This document shows, one piece after another, positions 23,375 to 33,600 of a stretch of 34,190 nt of DNA. The stretch is from Acidobacteria bacterium UBA7540 (lineage in GTDB: Bacteria; Acidobacteriota; Terriglobia; UBA7540). Location: assembly GCA_002478145.1 (NCBI GenBank), contig DLMI01000074.1:1-34190 (forward strand). The letters are read 5' to 3'. A program made the translations under genes and the position numbers. How positions within the stretch are numbered: position 1 is the first letter of the stretch; each line of letters begins with the position of its first letter. The notes under the pieces are model-generated. The model was not told the origin of the DNA and did not search any database. It saw only the letters and a list, made by a program, of their open reading frames with translations.

Positions 23375-25252
23375 TTATCTCCCGCTCTCCTTCACCTGTC
23401 CGCCCATAGCGGGAGGGCCCTTGTATGCAGACAGTCTCGGAGGATTGTCATCCGCCTCGAGCCGGAACACCTGACGGTCTTTGAAGTAGTCGAGGAGTTC
23501 CTGGTTCTCTGCCGGTCCCATATCGCGCGCCCAAACAACCTTGGCAGTTTCGATATCCGGCTCATTGTAAACCCATTCGTTAAAGACATCGTGGTTGGGC
23601 GCGTAGCGCACGATGACCAGTTGCCGCCCTGCAAGCCGCTCGAGCGCCGCCAACACGCGAGCCCTCCCGAATTCGCTGCGAGGCGTCTGGTCCCACGCCG
23701 GCACATAGGAGATAGAAAGCGGTATATGCAGAGGTTGGGCGGCAAGGCGCAGCACGAACGTCAGGACGCAGATCACGGGAATGGCCCGCGTAAGGAATAG
23801 TCCTACGCGTTTGCTCCCCCACCGCCAAAATTGCAGGCGGCGCATCGCCAGCAGTCCCAGGCACAGAATCAATTCGGTGAGTGGCGTAGCATAATAGGGC
23901 TCCCAGAACGAGTCCAGAGCGACAGCTATTAGGAACGCCGCACCGGCAATCAGCAGGAAGCGGGTTCGCTTGCTGATATGGCGCCAGGTGCGACGCAACT
24001 TCAGCAGTCCCAGGCACAGAATCAATTCGGTGAGTGGCGTAGCATAATAGGGCTCCCAGAACGAGTCCAGAGCGACAGCTATTAGGAACGCCGCACCGGC
24101 AATCAGCAGGAAGCGTTTTCGCCTGCTGATATTGCTCCAGGAGAAATCTCTGGGGAACACGAAGAGCAGCATCAGGAAGGGCAGGGTTAAGGCAGGGCCC
24201 AGGAAGAAACGCCACAGCCGATCTGCCTTGAACTCAAGCCCCGCCAGCCCCCGGGCCCGATAGTATGCCGGGGGTGCTTGTAGGGCAAACATCTCCCTCA
24301 TAACCTCGTGGTGGTAACGCGGCTCAGGTCTGAGTTTTTGCCAAATCATGTAAGGCACCACCGCGTTGGCTTCCAGATCGACTTGGTACGGCAGGCGCAA
24401 AGGGTTGCCCGTCACACGCCAGTTGTTATAGATCACGGCGCCGCCGGTGAGAGCAAGAACGAGCGCCAGCGGCGCCACAACGCGCCGGGCAACAACTCGC
24501 AACTCAGGCCGATCCTTCTTTAGTACCCAGATCAGGAGCGCCCCGGCGACGGGCAGGCTGAAGGCAAAGCCCTCGTAGGGACGGCTATTGGCCAAAATCG
24601 CCAGGCCGGCGCCCATGACCAGCGCATGCCTGGCTTGCGGCGAGCGCTGGATGCGCGGCAGCGCCCCCAGAACCAACGCGCCCCCAATGGCCCCCGGCAG
24701 CCCTCCCCAATAACTATTGGCCCAGTAACTGGTCGCCCCGTAACGCAGAATGGCGAGCAACCCTCCCAGCATCGCCCAGCCCGCTGGCAGCCAGCCTTGC
24801 AACATCCAGCAGAGGGCGGCACACATCACGCCCACGCTGAACCATGTCCCCCAGAAAGGGTGTCCGGCGATGACCTTGCCGGCGGCCAGGATCATGCCCT
24901 GCGCGGGTTGCGCAAAACATTGGTAGGTGGGCCGTTGAATGATGCTGAAGGTTTCGAAATGCACCCCCATGGGATGGGGAGGATTAGTGAGGTGAGCCTG
25001 GGCATAGGTGTTCGCGGCCAGCAGGTAGCCGAATTCGTCATGCACAGTCGGCTTGGGGATCGGAAAAAGCGGAAGTAATGCCGCGCGCAGGCCCAAGGCG
25101 CTCAGTCCCACCACGAGCACGGCCCACCTTTTCCGCCGCGCGAGCCTCAGGAAGCGGCGCTCCACCGCGGCAAAAAAGTTGGACGCGAAGGTGGGAAAAG
25201 CGAATGCCACGACCACGGCGGCGAGGATGAAGCAATACTCGATATTAAGCAT
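23375..25252 (-). CDS. GT-C (GT39-like) membrane glycosyltransferase, paralogue 2, with internal duplication
   Basis: A 625-residue polytopic protein homologous to the one at 19632-21374. The first-loop acidic pair is D72-E73 ([11 protein letters not shown]). The start at 25252 is chosen because it aligns with the paralogue's N-terminus; the frame extends 47 codons upstream without support. Residues 380-417 and 431-468 are identical in all 38 positions and identical over 114 nt (24002-24115 and 23849-23962). This is an in-frame 153-nt tandem duplication, which the paralogue lacks. Each copy has about two hydrophobic segments, so overall topology should be kept. The soluble C-terminal end matches the paralogue strongly. 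Confidence 0.85.
   Translation of the reverse strand: MLNIEYCFILAAVVVAFAFPTFASNFFAAVERRFLRLARRKRWAVLVVGLSALGLRAALLPLFPIPKPTVHDEFGYLLAANTYAQAHLTNPPHPMGVHFETFSIIQRPTYQCFAQPAQGMILAAGKVIAGHPFWGTWFSVGVMCAALCWMLQGWLPAGWAMLGGLLAILRYGATSYWANSYWGGLPGAIGGALVLGALPRIQRSPQARHALVMGAGLAILANSRPYEGFAFSLPVAGALLIWVLKKDRPELRVVARRVVAPLALVLALTGGAVIYNNWRVTGNPLRLPYQVDLEANAVVPYMIWQKLRPEPRYHHEVMREMFALQAPPAYYRARGLAGLEFKADRLWRFFLGPALTLPFLMLLFVFPRDFSWSNISRRKRFLLIAGAAFLIAVALDSFWEPYYATPLTELILCLGLLKLRRTWRHISKRTRFLLIAGAAFLIAVALDSFWEPYYATPLTELILCLGLLAMRRLQFWRWGSKRVGLFLTRAIPVICVLTFVLRLAAQPLHIPLSISYVPAWDQTPRSEFGRARVLAALERLAGRQLVIVRYAPNHDVFNEWVYNEPDIETAKVVWARDMGPAENQELLDYFKDRQVFRLEADDNPPRLSAYKGPPAMGGQVKESGR
23849..24115. repeat. 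153-bp in-frame tandem duplication within a coding sequence
   Basis: The segments 23849-23962 and 24002-24115 are identical over 114 nt. The 39-nt remainder of each unit is diverged. The period, 153 nt, equals 51 codons, so the reading frame is unbroken. Confidence 0.92.
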
Positions 25253-25352
25253 CTTTAACAATGTTCCGCGCACAGCAAGCGCTAGCCATCCTGCGCGACA
25301 ACCCGATTTCTTGGGATCCTCGCTGAACCCCGCAGCCTCCTTGCCGGATATT

Positions 25353-27074
25353 TCAAGTGTGCCCATTCCGCCGGTAAACGATGAAACTGTCAAAGTCGGC
25401 GACGGGCTCGTAGTTTTCAGTGATAAAGCATTCGAGCTTCGGAAAGATCTTGAGATAATTTTCGGAGTCCAGGTTCACATACGTAAGAAAGGGTAGCTGG
25501 TCACCGCGTGCCACAACGATGAAACGCGGCTGAGCATTTCTCAGATCCCGCATCAACTCTTCCCGCCAGGAAACTGGGGACCAGAGAGACATCATGTGTG
25601 AGTCGGAAAGGAACCGGGTCGGCGGCTGATGGCCAGACAGGTAGTAAATCGCGCAGTCAGCACTCCAAAGGTAAACGCCATCGCTTGGCCTGCCATTCTT
25701 TTCAAGGTAGTGAATAACGTCGAATTGCCCGCGTAGAAACTCGACTGGCAACTGTCGCGGGTAGTTCGAGTAAAAGGTCTCAGGGTCAGCTCGCCATTCG
25801 CGCAGTTCTTCATACCGCATCGTCAGCTTGTTAAATTCCCCCGGAAGGGGCCAGAAAACGCCCTCGGCAAAGACAATCCAAACCAGTCCAGCAGCGAGCC
25901 GCCAGCCCCGTTGCCTGAGATTTCTTGCCAGGACACAAGTGCCCTCATAGATGCTGACCACGAGGTACGCCCATATTGCGGCGAAGAAAGGGTAGCAGGT
26001 CTGAAAGTAGTAATCATGAAAACGAACCTGCATCACCACGGCGGCATAGGCGGTAAGGGCGGCAAGGAAGACCGGGGCGAACCGCCTCAAGTCCCGGCGC
26101 ATCCACGCCACCAGAAGTCCCGCCAAAGTGGCCCATAGGTTCCACTCCCCCAAAAAATAGTTTGTTCGAGCAAAGACCGAGAGCAAGTAGTGCGGTCTAC
26201 GCTGAACGGCCATGGCCGCGTAGCGTGGTAGGAGCTCAAATTGCGCTTCCTTCATAGCAGGCCAGGCACCCTTGAACACGATCCACGCCAGCACAATGCC
26301 AATGGCAGCAGCGAGCCCCGCCAGTAGAAGGGCGGCCCTCGCCAGCCAGTTCCGCCAGGGGATTGAGAGGGAAACCCGAGGCGGCTCTCGGTCAAGACCA
26401 CTCGTGTCGAGAAAAGGCAGGAAGAGAAGAAAGGGCAGGAATGCAACCCCATTGTATTTAAGCCAGCACGCATAACCAAGCAAAAGCCCCGCTACAAAAG
26501 AACTCGCCTCCCACCACCGTCCACGGCGTTTCATGAGCAAGTAACCAGCCAATACGCAGGCCACCTGAAACGTTTCGGGTTGAGTAATCCAAAAATATGC
26601 CATCTCGCCATGCATGGAAGCATGGACCATCACCGCGAGCGCGGCGCCGGCGCGGCCTAGGTAGGGCTCAGTGAACCGAAAAAGGAGGTAGGAGATCAGA
26701 AGCAACAAGAGGATATCCACCATTGCCACCGACCACATTGCCCTGCCGAAAAGCTTCGCGATACCAGCGTACACGATGAAAATTCCCGGGGGCTTGATGT
26801 CCCAGAGGTCCCGATACAGTTGCTTGCCTTCTAGCAGGCCCTTTCCAACCACCAAGTAAGTTGCTTGATCCCGACCCATTGGAAAGCTCAGGATGGGCAG
26901 CGCTCGTACCACCACGAATAGCACGGCTAGGGCAAGCAAGGCCCGGCTAAGAAGCGAAGTCCGCGCCTCGCCGGCCTTGGTTCCGGCCACGCCGGTGGGA
27001 ACCGGCTGCGTGGGAGAAACGATTTCAGGATTCATGAGGTCCATGCGCGCAAGAGAATGAGCGGTTTCCTGCAT
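25353..27074 (-). CDS. GT-C-like polytopic membrane glycosyltransferase
   Basis: A 573-residue protein with about ten membrane helices. The first extracytoplasmic loop carries [11 protein letters not shown] with D69 as the likely catalytic acid position, followed by a [11 protein letters not shown] block typical of GT39-like proteins. The C-terminus is soluble ([21 protein letters not shown]...). It is distantly related to the other GT-C proteins here and is not a close duplicate. The start could be at 27074, 27044 or 27035; none has a good ribosome site. It precedes the leftward genes at 25252 and 23358 with a 100-nt gap and may be co-transcribed. Acceptor and donor unknown. Confidence 0.8.
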   Translation of the reverse strand: MQETAHSLARMDLMNPEIVSPTQPVPTGVAGTKAGEARTSLLSRALLALAVLFVVVRALPILSFPMGRDQATYLVVGKGLLEGKQLYRDLWDIKPPGIFIVYAGIAKLFGRAMWSVAMVDILLLLLISYLLFRFTEPYLGRAGAALAVMVHASMHGEMAYFWITQPETFQVACVLAGYLLMKRRGRWWEASSFVAGLLLGYACWLKYNGVAFLPFLLFLPFLDTSGLDREPPRVSLSIPWRNWLARAALLLAGLAAAIGIVLAWIVFKGAWPAMKEAQFELLPRYAAMAVQRRPHYLLSVFARTNYFLGEWNLWATLAGLLVAWMRRDLRRFAPVFLAALTAYAAVVMQVRFHDYYFQTCYPFFAAIWAYLVVSIYEGTCVLARNLRQRGWRLAAGLVWIVFAEGVFWPLPGEFNKLTMRYEELREWRADPETFYSNYPRQLPVEFLRGQFDVIHYLEKNGRPSDGVYLWSADCAIYYLSGHQPPTRFLSDSHMMSLWSPVSWREELMRDLRNAQPRFIVVARGDQLPFLTYVNLDSENYLKIFPKLECFITENYEPVADFDSFIVYRRNGHT

Positions 27075-27189
27075 TATGGTGTATCAGTTTTGAATTCTAA
27101 TCTCTAGCACGAAAGTACCCAGGAAACAACACGGATCTCGGCGGGCTGCGCTTCGGGCAGGTTGGCCGGATGCGGCAGACTTGCAAGAC

Positions 27190-27472
27190 TGTCATCCTGA
27201 GTGTGCATAGCCGAAAACGGCTATCCGTGATGTCAGAAACGGAGTGCATCGCAATTGGCGCTTGCCCTCTCCCGAGGGGAGAGGGTGGACCGCGATCCCG
27301 ATGCACTTCATCGGGACGCGGGCCGGGTGAGGGGTCACTTGCACGATGAGGAGGGATCACATAGGCCCACATTACCAAGCAACCCCTCACCTGGCTCGCT
27401 GCGGGCGAAGAATCTCCGCACGCCTGTCACTCTGAGCCGCCGTTTTTTGGCGGGCGAACCCGCCGCGGCGGG
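27190..27472. repeat. Palindrome-rich intergenic region
   Basis: Within the 643-nt gene-free stretch 27075-27717 lie TGTCATCCTGA (27190-27200), a 7-bp hairpin (27207-27224), a CCCTCTCCC-GGGGAGAGGG hairpin (27265-27285), a 12-bp imperfect hairpin (27291-27320), TGTCACTCTGA (27425-27435) and the perfect palindrome CCCGCCGCGGCGGG (27459-27472). The same motif order is seen near 30.56 kb. I see no supported gene here. Confidence 0.65.
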
Positions 27473-27717
27473 TCCGCAGTTGTCTTTTGCTCTTGGCTTG
27501 TATGGGCTAGTAAGGTAGCGTACTCTTACGCCGGCGAACCGCGGAGTGTGCCACATTGCCACACTCATGCGCGCGCCCGCATGTCCCCGGCATTCTTCTA
27601 ACTCATTGAAAACACATGGGAACAGGATGCCGATGGCGCAGAACACTTCAAGAAAGCGAGACCTGTGGGGCAGATGGAAATCCCCTTCACAGCCGCTCAG
27701 AAAGAGTTGGATTCCCG

Positions 27718-28830
27718 CTATCGCGGGAGCCCTCCTACAACGTCGGCGAGTTGTTCACCAGAATAGCGCACCTGCTCATCCGTCATTTCGGGAAAGAACG
27801 GCATGCTCAAAACTCGCTCGCAGGCGCGCTCCGCATGAGGGAAACTGCCGGGTCCAAATCCGAGCGCAGCGAAGGCGGGCTGCAAAGGCACGGGACGAGG
27901 ATAGTGGATGGCGGTATGGACTCCGCGCGCTTCGAGAGCCGCGCGCACGGCATCACGTCGCTCAACGTAAACCACGAACAGGTGGTACACCCTTTCATCT
28001 CGCGGATCATCCAGCGGAATCTCCACGTTGGCGCCCTTCAACACACTGCGGTAGAGAGCGGCCATTTCCTTTCGGCGCGCGTTCCATTGTTCCAGCCGCT
28101 TCAGCTTCACCCGTAAGACAGCGCCCTGAAATCCGTCCATACGATAGTTGTAGCCGATCCTTTCATGAGTGTAGGGGCCACTCTGGCCATGGTTGCGCAG
28201 CGAGCGTGCGAGTTCGGCGCTTCCTGCGTCATTCGTCGTGAGCGCTCCGCCTTCACCGTAGGCGCTTAGATTCTTGCTCGGATAAAAGCTGAAGGCAGCA
28301 GTGTCGCCAATGCTTCCCACGCGCCTGCCCCGGTAGCGGGCGCCATGAGCTTGGCAAGCATCCTCAATGACCACCAACCCGTGTTTTCGCGCGATTCCCA
28401 AGATCGCGTCCATATCGGCAGGGCGTCCGTACAAATGAACCGGAAGGATGGCCTTGGTCCGGCCGGTTATGACCCGCTCGATCAGGGCGGGGTCCAGATT
28501 ACCCGTCTTCGGGTCGATGTCCACAAACACCGGCTTGGCGCCTGTGTAACAGATGACTTCGGCGGTGGCGATGAACGTGTTCGAAGTGGTGATCACTTCG
28601 TCGCCCGGCTTAACTCCCAAAGCCAGCAAGGCCAAGTGCAGGGCGCTTGTGCCGGAGTTCAAAGCGACACAATATTTGACTTCGCAATAGGCGGCAAATT
28701 CCTTCTCAAACTCACTAACCTCTTCGCCCAGGATAAATGACGCGTTACTACACACTCGATCCAGGGCCTCCCTGATCTCATTGCGAAGGCTTGAGAATTG
28801 TTTCTTCAAATCAAAATAGGGGACATGCAT
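27718..28830 (-). CDS. DegT/DnrJ/EryC1/StrS family sugar aminotransferase
   Basis: A 370-residue PLP enzyme of fold type I that typically aminates UDP- or dTDP-linked keto-sugars. The PLP lysine is K186 in FSFYPSKNLSAYGEGGA; D157 (VIEDACQAHGA) contacts the pyridine nitrogen; NSGTSALHLAL (58-68) is the phosphate-binding block. It is complete, and its N-terminus (VPYFDLKKQF) is standard. GAGGAA lies 4 nt upstream of the ATG at 28830, and a 9-bp hairpin lies a further 6 nt upstream. Together with the GT2 and GT-C genes it suggests that the island adds an amino-sugar to a surface glycan (inference). Confidence 0.93.
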   Translation of the reverse strand: MHVPYFDLKKQFSSLRNEIREALDRVCSNASFILGEEVSEFEKEFAAYCEVKYCVALNSGTSALHLALLALGVKPGDEVITTSNTFIATAEVICYTGAKPVFVDIDPKTGNLDPALIERVITGRTKAILPVHLYGRPADMDAILGIARKHGLVVIEDACQAHGARYRGRRVGSIGDTAAFSFYPSKNLSAYGEGGALTTNDAGSAELARSLRNHGQSGPYTHERIGYNYRMDGFQGAVLRVKLKRLEQWNARRKEMAALYRSVLKGANVEIPLDDPRDERVYHLFVVYVERRDAVRAALEARGVHTAIHYPRPVPLQPAFAALGFGPGSFPHAERACERVLSMPFFPEMTDEQVRYSGEQLADVVGGLPR

Positions 28831-28846
28831 GTGGTTCCTCGTGATT

Positions 28847-28937
28847 CCCCTCCTTGATAAGGAGGGGGCCCGTCAGCCGACGGATTGACCTGCGCTTGCT
28901 CCCGCACCCACCACCCCCTCCTCAGCCGAGGAGGGGG
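28847..28937. repeat. Paired hairpins between DegT and the duplicated membrane gene
   Basis: Hairpin 28847-28867 (9-bp stem, loop GAT) lies 6 nt before the DegT ribosome site. Hairpin 28914-28937 (10-bp stem, loop AGCC) lies 34 nt beyond the stop of the upstream leftward gene. Their stems are related (CCCCTCC/GGAGGGG). The second could act as a terminator, but has no T run. Confidence 0.6.
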
Positions 28938-28971
28938 AGCTATTGAACCCTCAAAGTGGAGTGCCCGACTG

Positions 28972-30528
28972 TTAATGCGGGTTTAAGGCACTCGGTGGTT
29001 CGACGCGGGGGACGTAGATATGACAATTGGGACCCTTGAGCGCCTCGACGTAATATCGATCTATGGCGTCAAGCACATCGTCCGGGAACCGCGCGCTTGG
29101 CTTCTGAGTCACTGGAGTTTCGGTTTGGATAGCCCCATATTTTTTCGCAGCGATCCAACTCACGAGCCCGTTATTGTTCCCTCCCCGAAGTCTCGCGCGG
29201 ATGCCGAGGCCAAACGGATTGACAGTATACGGCTTACCCGCGTCGTAACACAGAATCAAGCTCTCACAGATGGCAGGTCCCGGTTGCGCGACCAGGAATG
29301 ATACCTCCTGGTCAAACATCCTCCCCCGCAAGGGCAGCTCGGAAAGCAATTTTGGAATGTCGACGCTCCGCGGGACATACACCATGATCACCGTCGAATA
29401 AAGCAAGACAGGCACCAGGAATCTCCACCGACCGCCTTTTCCCAAACTGGGGACTGGAGCTTTCCACAACGAATCCAGGCAAGCACCCATAATGATCGAC
29501 ATAGCAAAGAAGTTGTCGAAAAACGTGTTGGCGTTGACCCCCGCGCCTCCGGCAAAGGCCGCGCCAATCAGTAACGACGAGAAAAAATAGAAGGAGATCA
29601 CACGCGCCTGCCGGTTTTGAAGCTGCCAGATTGACCAAAAGGCAGAAACTGCCAGGGGCAGCCCGAGTGGAGAATAAAACCCAAAAAACCCGTCGCGAAC
29701 ACCCACGAGTGAGTAAGGTCTTGGACTCAGCATATTAGAAATGAAGGATGGACCGCCGACCAGCATGTTGACTACGATCGACAAGGCCAAGAACAGAACT
29801 CCAAAGGCCATGAATCGAACTGCTTTGCTTAGGGAGGTTGTGAAAAAGTCGGAGAGTACCGAAACAGGAGCGGGGAGGAGATTGTGCTTAATGTTGCCTC
29901 CCAGAATAAAAAGAGTGGTGATCCCAGCGATCCGTATCGTGCTGGGAGGGGCCTGCAAATAGAGCCACAAGCCGAAAAGGAAAAATGGATGGGCGAGCAT
30001 TTGCGGATCATCCATCCCCACGTAGTTTGGCATTCGTGCGCAAAAGAGGCCGAGACAAAACACGCCTCCAAAAACCGCCGGCCCCCAACCGCCAGTCAGC
30101 TTCTTAACAGTGAGTCCTACCAGAACGCACGAGACGAGCAGCGCGACGAGAGAAATCAAACGACCCGTCAATAAGTAATCGCCGGTAAAATGCGACACAA
30201 ATCCAACCAGGTAAAACGAAAGGAATGGATAACTGACAGCAGGGGTCGAGGTACGCATCGCAGGGTACAAGCCGCGATGCTGCATCGCGGCTTGGGTAAC
30301 GTAAAGGTTCCACCCTTCGTTGTAGTTGATTTCAAAACGATAGAAAGCTCGGGCCATCGGATAGACAAGGGTTACGAGGGAAAAAGCAACAAGAATTGCT
30401 AATGTAATCCACACCAACGCTTCGGCTATCGAGAAAGTTCCTTTCGAGGAAGGGGCCTCTGTCCTGTCAGGCAGGCGATCCGTTTTGGGAATCACGCCTG
30501 AACTTCTGTACTTGCGGCTACGTCCCAT
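28972..30528 (-). CDS. GT-C-like polytopic membrane protein, tandem copy 1
   Basis: A 518-residue protein with about ten membrane helices. After a basic, probably cytoplasmic N-terminus (MGRSRKYRSS) and the first helix, the first loop has FEINYNEGWNLY with E71, resembling the acidic loop of GT-C transferases; MDDPQM occurs in a later loop. The C-terminal 130 residues are soluble (CESLILCYDAGKPY...). It is a close paralogue of the gene at 30924-32495, with near-identical stretches such as SIWQLQNRQARVISFYFFSS. I assign GT-C by resemblance; enzymatic activity is not proven. Confidence 0.72.
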   Translation of the reverse strand: MGRSRKYRSSGVIPKTDRLPDRTEAPSSKGTFSIAEALVWITLAILVAFSLVTLVYPMARAFYRFEINYNEGWNLYVTQAAMQHRGLYPAMRTSTPAVSYPFLSFYLVGFVSHFTGDYLLTGRLISLVALLVSCVLVGLTVKKLTGGWGPAVFGGVFCLGLFCARMPNYVGMDDPQMLAHPFFLFGLWLYLQAPPSTIRIAGITTLFILGGNIKHNLLPAPVSVLSDFFTTSLSKAVRFMAFGVLFLALSIVVNMLVGGPSFISNMLSPRPYSLVGVRDGFFGFYSPLGLPLAVSAFWSIWQLQNRQARVISFYFFSSLLIGAAFAGGAGVNANTFFDNFFAMSIIMGACLDSLWKAPVPSLGKGGRWRFLVPVLLYSTVIMVYVPRSVDIPKLLSELPLRGRMFDQEVSFLVAQPGPAICESLILCYDAGKPYTVNPFGLGIRARLRGGNNNGLVSWIAAKKYGAIQTETPVTQKPSARFPDDVLDAIDRYYVEALKGPNCHIYVPRVEPPSALNPH

Positions 30529-30923
30529 ATGCTTTAACCCCGACTCAAGTTGGAGGCGTCTGTCATCCTGAGTCCGTCAACTGCCGGACGAACCCGCCGC
30601 GGCGGGACTGCAGTTGTTTTTAGCGCTTAGCAACCAGCCACAAACTGCTGGGCTGCTTCGCGGAGTTTAGCCTCATCCCGCCGCGGCGGGAGAATGGCCT
30701 CAGCATGACACCACTTGCAGAGGGCGTGCGACTCCTCAAAGCTTTGGCCGTTAAGCCGCGATTTCCATGGCAGCTTCGATCTTGTCGGCTTGTGCAACGT
30801 TTGCTTGCGCCAGAACGATCCAGAACCTTCATGGCTAGTTCCTTCGGGAAAGCGCTCTCGGGCTATTCTGCAAGCCTCGCTGTTCTAAACCGAGATCAAC
30901 CTTCAGATTGGGGCGCCCGACCG
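30529..30923. other. Spacer between tandem copies, part of the duplicated unit
   Basis: 395 nt. Contains TGTCATCCTGA (30561-30571) and its inverse TCAGCATGACA (30700-30710), with two CCCGCCGCGGCGGG palindromes (30593-30606, 30677-30690) between. About 200 nt of this spacer is homologous to 32496-32700. The part 30740-30900 may contain a decayed leftward gene end. Confidence 0.65.
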
Positions 30924-32495
30924 TTAATGCGGGTTTAAGGCGCCCTGTGGTTCGACGCGGGGGACGTAGATAACACAATTGGGAGCCTTGAGTGCCTCGA
31001 CGTAGTACCGATCGATAGCGTCAAGCACATCATCCGGGAACCGTTCACTTCGCTTCTGCGTCGCTGGAACTTGAGTTTGGATAGCCCCGTATTTTTTCTC
31101 AGCAATCTGTTTCACGATCTCACTGCTGTTCAGTTTCCCAAGTCGGACGAGTCTGGCGCTGTTGAACGGATCGAGAACGTACGGCTTACCCGCGTCGTAA
31201 CACAGAATTAAGCTCTCACATATCGCGGGTCCTGGTTGCGCGGCCAGGAATGATACCTCAGCGTCAGACCGCCTCTGCCACTCCGGCAACGCGGAAAGCA
31301 TCCTTCGCACATTGACGCCCCACGGGACAAACGTGAAGACCACACTTGAATAGAGCAACACAGGCACCAGGAATCTCCCCCGACCGCCCTTCCCTAAACC
31401 GCGGATTGGAGCTTTCCACAATAAATCCAGGCATGCACCCATAATGATCGACATAGCAAAGAGATTGTCGAAATACGTATTCTCGCTAACCCCCGACCCT
31501 CCCCCCAAGGCCGCGCCAATCAGTAGCGAGGAGAAAAAATAGAAGGAGATCACACGCGCCTGCCGGTTTTGAAGCTGCCAGATCGACCAAAAGAAAGAAA
31601 TAGCAAGCGGCAGACCTAGGGGGGAGTAGAACGAAAAGAACAAGTCGCGAAGTTGCGCAAATGAATAAGCTCTCGAAGTCAACAGGTGAGAAATGAAGAA
31701 TCGACCACCGACCAGCATGTTGACTGCGATCGACAAGGCCAAGAAAAAAACTCCGAAGACCATGAATCGCACTGCTTTGCTTGATGAGGTTATGAAAAGG
31801 TCGCAGAGTACCGAAATAGGAGCTGGGAGAAGATTCTGCTTAATGTTGCCTCCCAGAGCAAAAAGAGAGGTGATCCCCGCGATCCGCAGCGTGCTCGGAA
31901 CTGCCTGCAAATAGACCCACAAGCCGAAAAGGAAAAATGGATAGGGGAGCATTTGCGGATCGTCCATCCCCACGTAGTTTGGGGCTCGTGAGCAAAAGAG
32001 GCCGAGACAAAAAACGCCTCCAAAAACTGCCGGCCCCCAGCCGCCGCTCAGCTTCTTAACAATCAGCCCTACCAGAACGCACGAGACGAAAAGCGCGACG
32101 AGAGAAAGCAAACGACCCGTTAATAGGTAATCCCCGATAAAACGCGACACATATCCAACGATGTAAAATGAAAGAAATGGATAATTGACCGTGGTCCAGC
32201 CATACTTCGGATAGTACAAGGGCAGATGCTGCATGGCGGCCTGCGTATTGTAAACGTTCCACCCTTCGTTGTAGTTGATTTCAAAACGATAAGAAGCTCG
32301 GACCATCGGAGAGTAGAGGGTTACGAGAGAAAAAGCAAAAAGAATTGCCAATGTAATCCACACCAATGCTTCGGCGATCGAGAAATTTCCCTTCAAGGAC
32401 TGGACCTCCGTCTTGGACAGGACCTCTGTCCTGTCAGGCGGGCGATCCGTTTTGGTGATTGCGCCTGAACTTCTGTGCTTGCGGCTACGTCCCAT
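30924..32495 (-). CDS. GT-C-like polytopic membrane protein, tandem copy 2
   Basis: A 523-residue paralogue of the preceding leftward protein, same topology and same loop motif (FEINYNEGWN with E77). It has a short insertion near residue 25 where TEV is repeated (TEVLSKTEV), and the most divergent segments are in the first loop and the C-terminal soluble part, while membrane segments are well kept. The two genes sit in direct order about 1.95 kb apart with homologous flanks, so a tandem duplication is clear. Divergence in loops would suit a change in acceptor or donor. Confidence 0.72.
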   Translation of the reverse strand: MGRSRKHRSSGAITKTDRPPDRTEVLSKTEVQSLKGNFSIAEALVWITLAILFAFSLVTLYSPMVRASYRFEINYNEGWNVYNTQAAMQHLPLYYPKYGWTTVNYPFLSFYIVGYVSRFIGDYLLTGRLLSLVALFVSCVLVGLIVKKLSGGWGPAVFGGVFCLGLFCSRAPNYVGMDDPQMLPYPFFLFGLWVYLQAVPSTLRIAGITSLFALGGNIKQNLLPAPISVLCDLFITSSSKAVRFMVFGVFFLALSIAVNMLVGGRFFISHLLTSRAYSFAQLRDLFFSFYSPLGLPLAISFFWSIWQLQNRQARVISFYFFSSLLIGAALGGGSGVSENTYFDNLFAMSIIMGACLDLLWKAPIRGLGKGGRGRFLVPVLLYSSVVFTFVPWGVNVRRMLSALPEWQRRSDAEVSFLAAQPGPAICESLILCYDAGKPYVLDPFNSARLVRLGKLNSSEIVKQIAEKKYGAIQTQVPATQKRSERFPDDVLDAIDRYYVEALKAPNCVIYVPRVEPQGALNPH

Positions 32496-33600
32496 GTGCT
32501 TTAACCCCGACTCAAGTTGGAGCCGTCTGTCATCCTGATCCCGCCGTGCCTTCGGGCGCGCGATCCCGCTGGAGCGGGACTGATGTTGTTTCTAGCGCTT
32601 AGCACCAGCCACAAACTGCTGGGTTGCTTCTCCCGCAGGGCGGGATCAGCATGACACCACTTGCAGAGAGCGTGTGACTCCCCAAAGCTTCGTGCATTGA
32701 ACCGAGATTTTCGTTTCGATTCCACACCCCTGGCGATTATACACTCGACCACCTTGACTTGCGATCACAGCGCTTTCCCCTGCGATTCAGAAGCTGACGC
32801 ACATTTGGCCAACTTCATCGCGCGGCCCGAACAAAAACAGATCCTTCTCCCGCAAGGCGGGATCAGGATGACATGTCCCGCCGCGGCGGGAGCGGAGCGC
32901 AGCGTAGCGAAGAATCTGCTTTTGGTTGCGGCTATGCCGCGATATGAAATAATCGAATATGTTCGTATGTCGCTAACGATTACTGAATAAATTAGGCCGC
33001 GCAAAACCGGCCCCCTGGGAATTATCTCACAGCTTCTCAGACACCGGGGAGGGGGGAGGAATTGATCCAAAGCACCTGATTGTCCCCGCTCGAGGTCGCT
33101 TCTGAATGGATTTTGGCAGTTAGTGTGCTAACCTTTGCCAACCATGCGTGGCGAGGGAGAAACTTTTCCGCCACTTTTTGCTAGCTTCGCCCGTGAGGTG
33201 GAATAGCGCAACAGAGCCAGCGTCCACTTCATCTGCTGGGCGGGATCGGTCTCCCCGCCTTCTTGCTCGGGGCGACCGGCCTCTTTCCGCTTGTGGTATG
33301 CTTGCTGCCGGGGAGCTTTGGAGTTAATAGTTTTAGGCCCAATGGCAGCCGGCCTCTGCTGATCTACTCTCCTGCCTGCCGCATCATTGGGTCTCGAATG
33401 CTCGCCATCGGAATTCTCAGTGAACGGGTCACTGCTCAGATTATCGGGAATGAACACAAGGACAGCATTGCAGAACTTACTCAACTCACTCACCAGGACG
33501 TCGGCCCGTAAGTCCTTTGCGTTCACCGGGTCGATCGCGCCGTTCTCGCGCCGGCGCCCTGAGCTCACGGATTGCCGATCTTGGCGCAGGAGAACGTGAG
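32496..33600. other. Long intergenic region with palindromes, no supported gene
   Basis: 1105 nt. 32528-32656 is a second copy of the TGTCATCCTGA...TCAGCATGACA element. 32848-32862 is a hairpin, 32863-32873 carries TCAGGATGACA and 32876-32891 is a perfect 16-nt palindrome. From about 32950 to 33600 there are overlapping open frames on both strands (a leftward one of 162 codons and short rightward ones), none with a recognisable domain. I regard them as unsupported. Confidence 0.6.

Noticed and set aside
27540..27610. Sigma-54-like promoter on the minus strand (TGGCAC type)
   Set aside because: The -12 element does not fit well, and the nearest leftward gene starts about 470 nt away.
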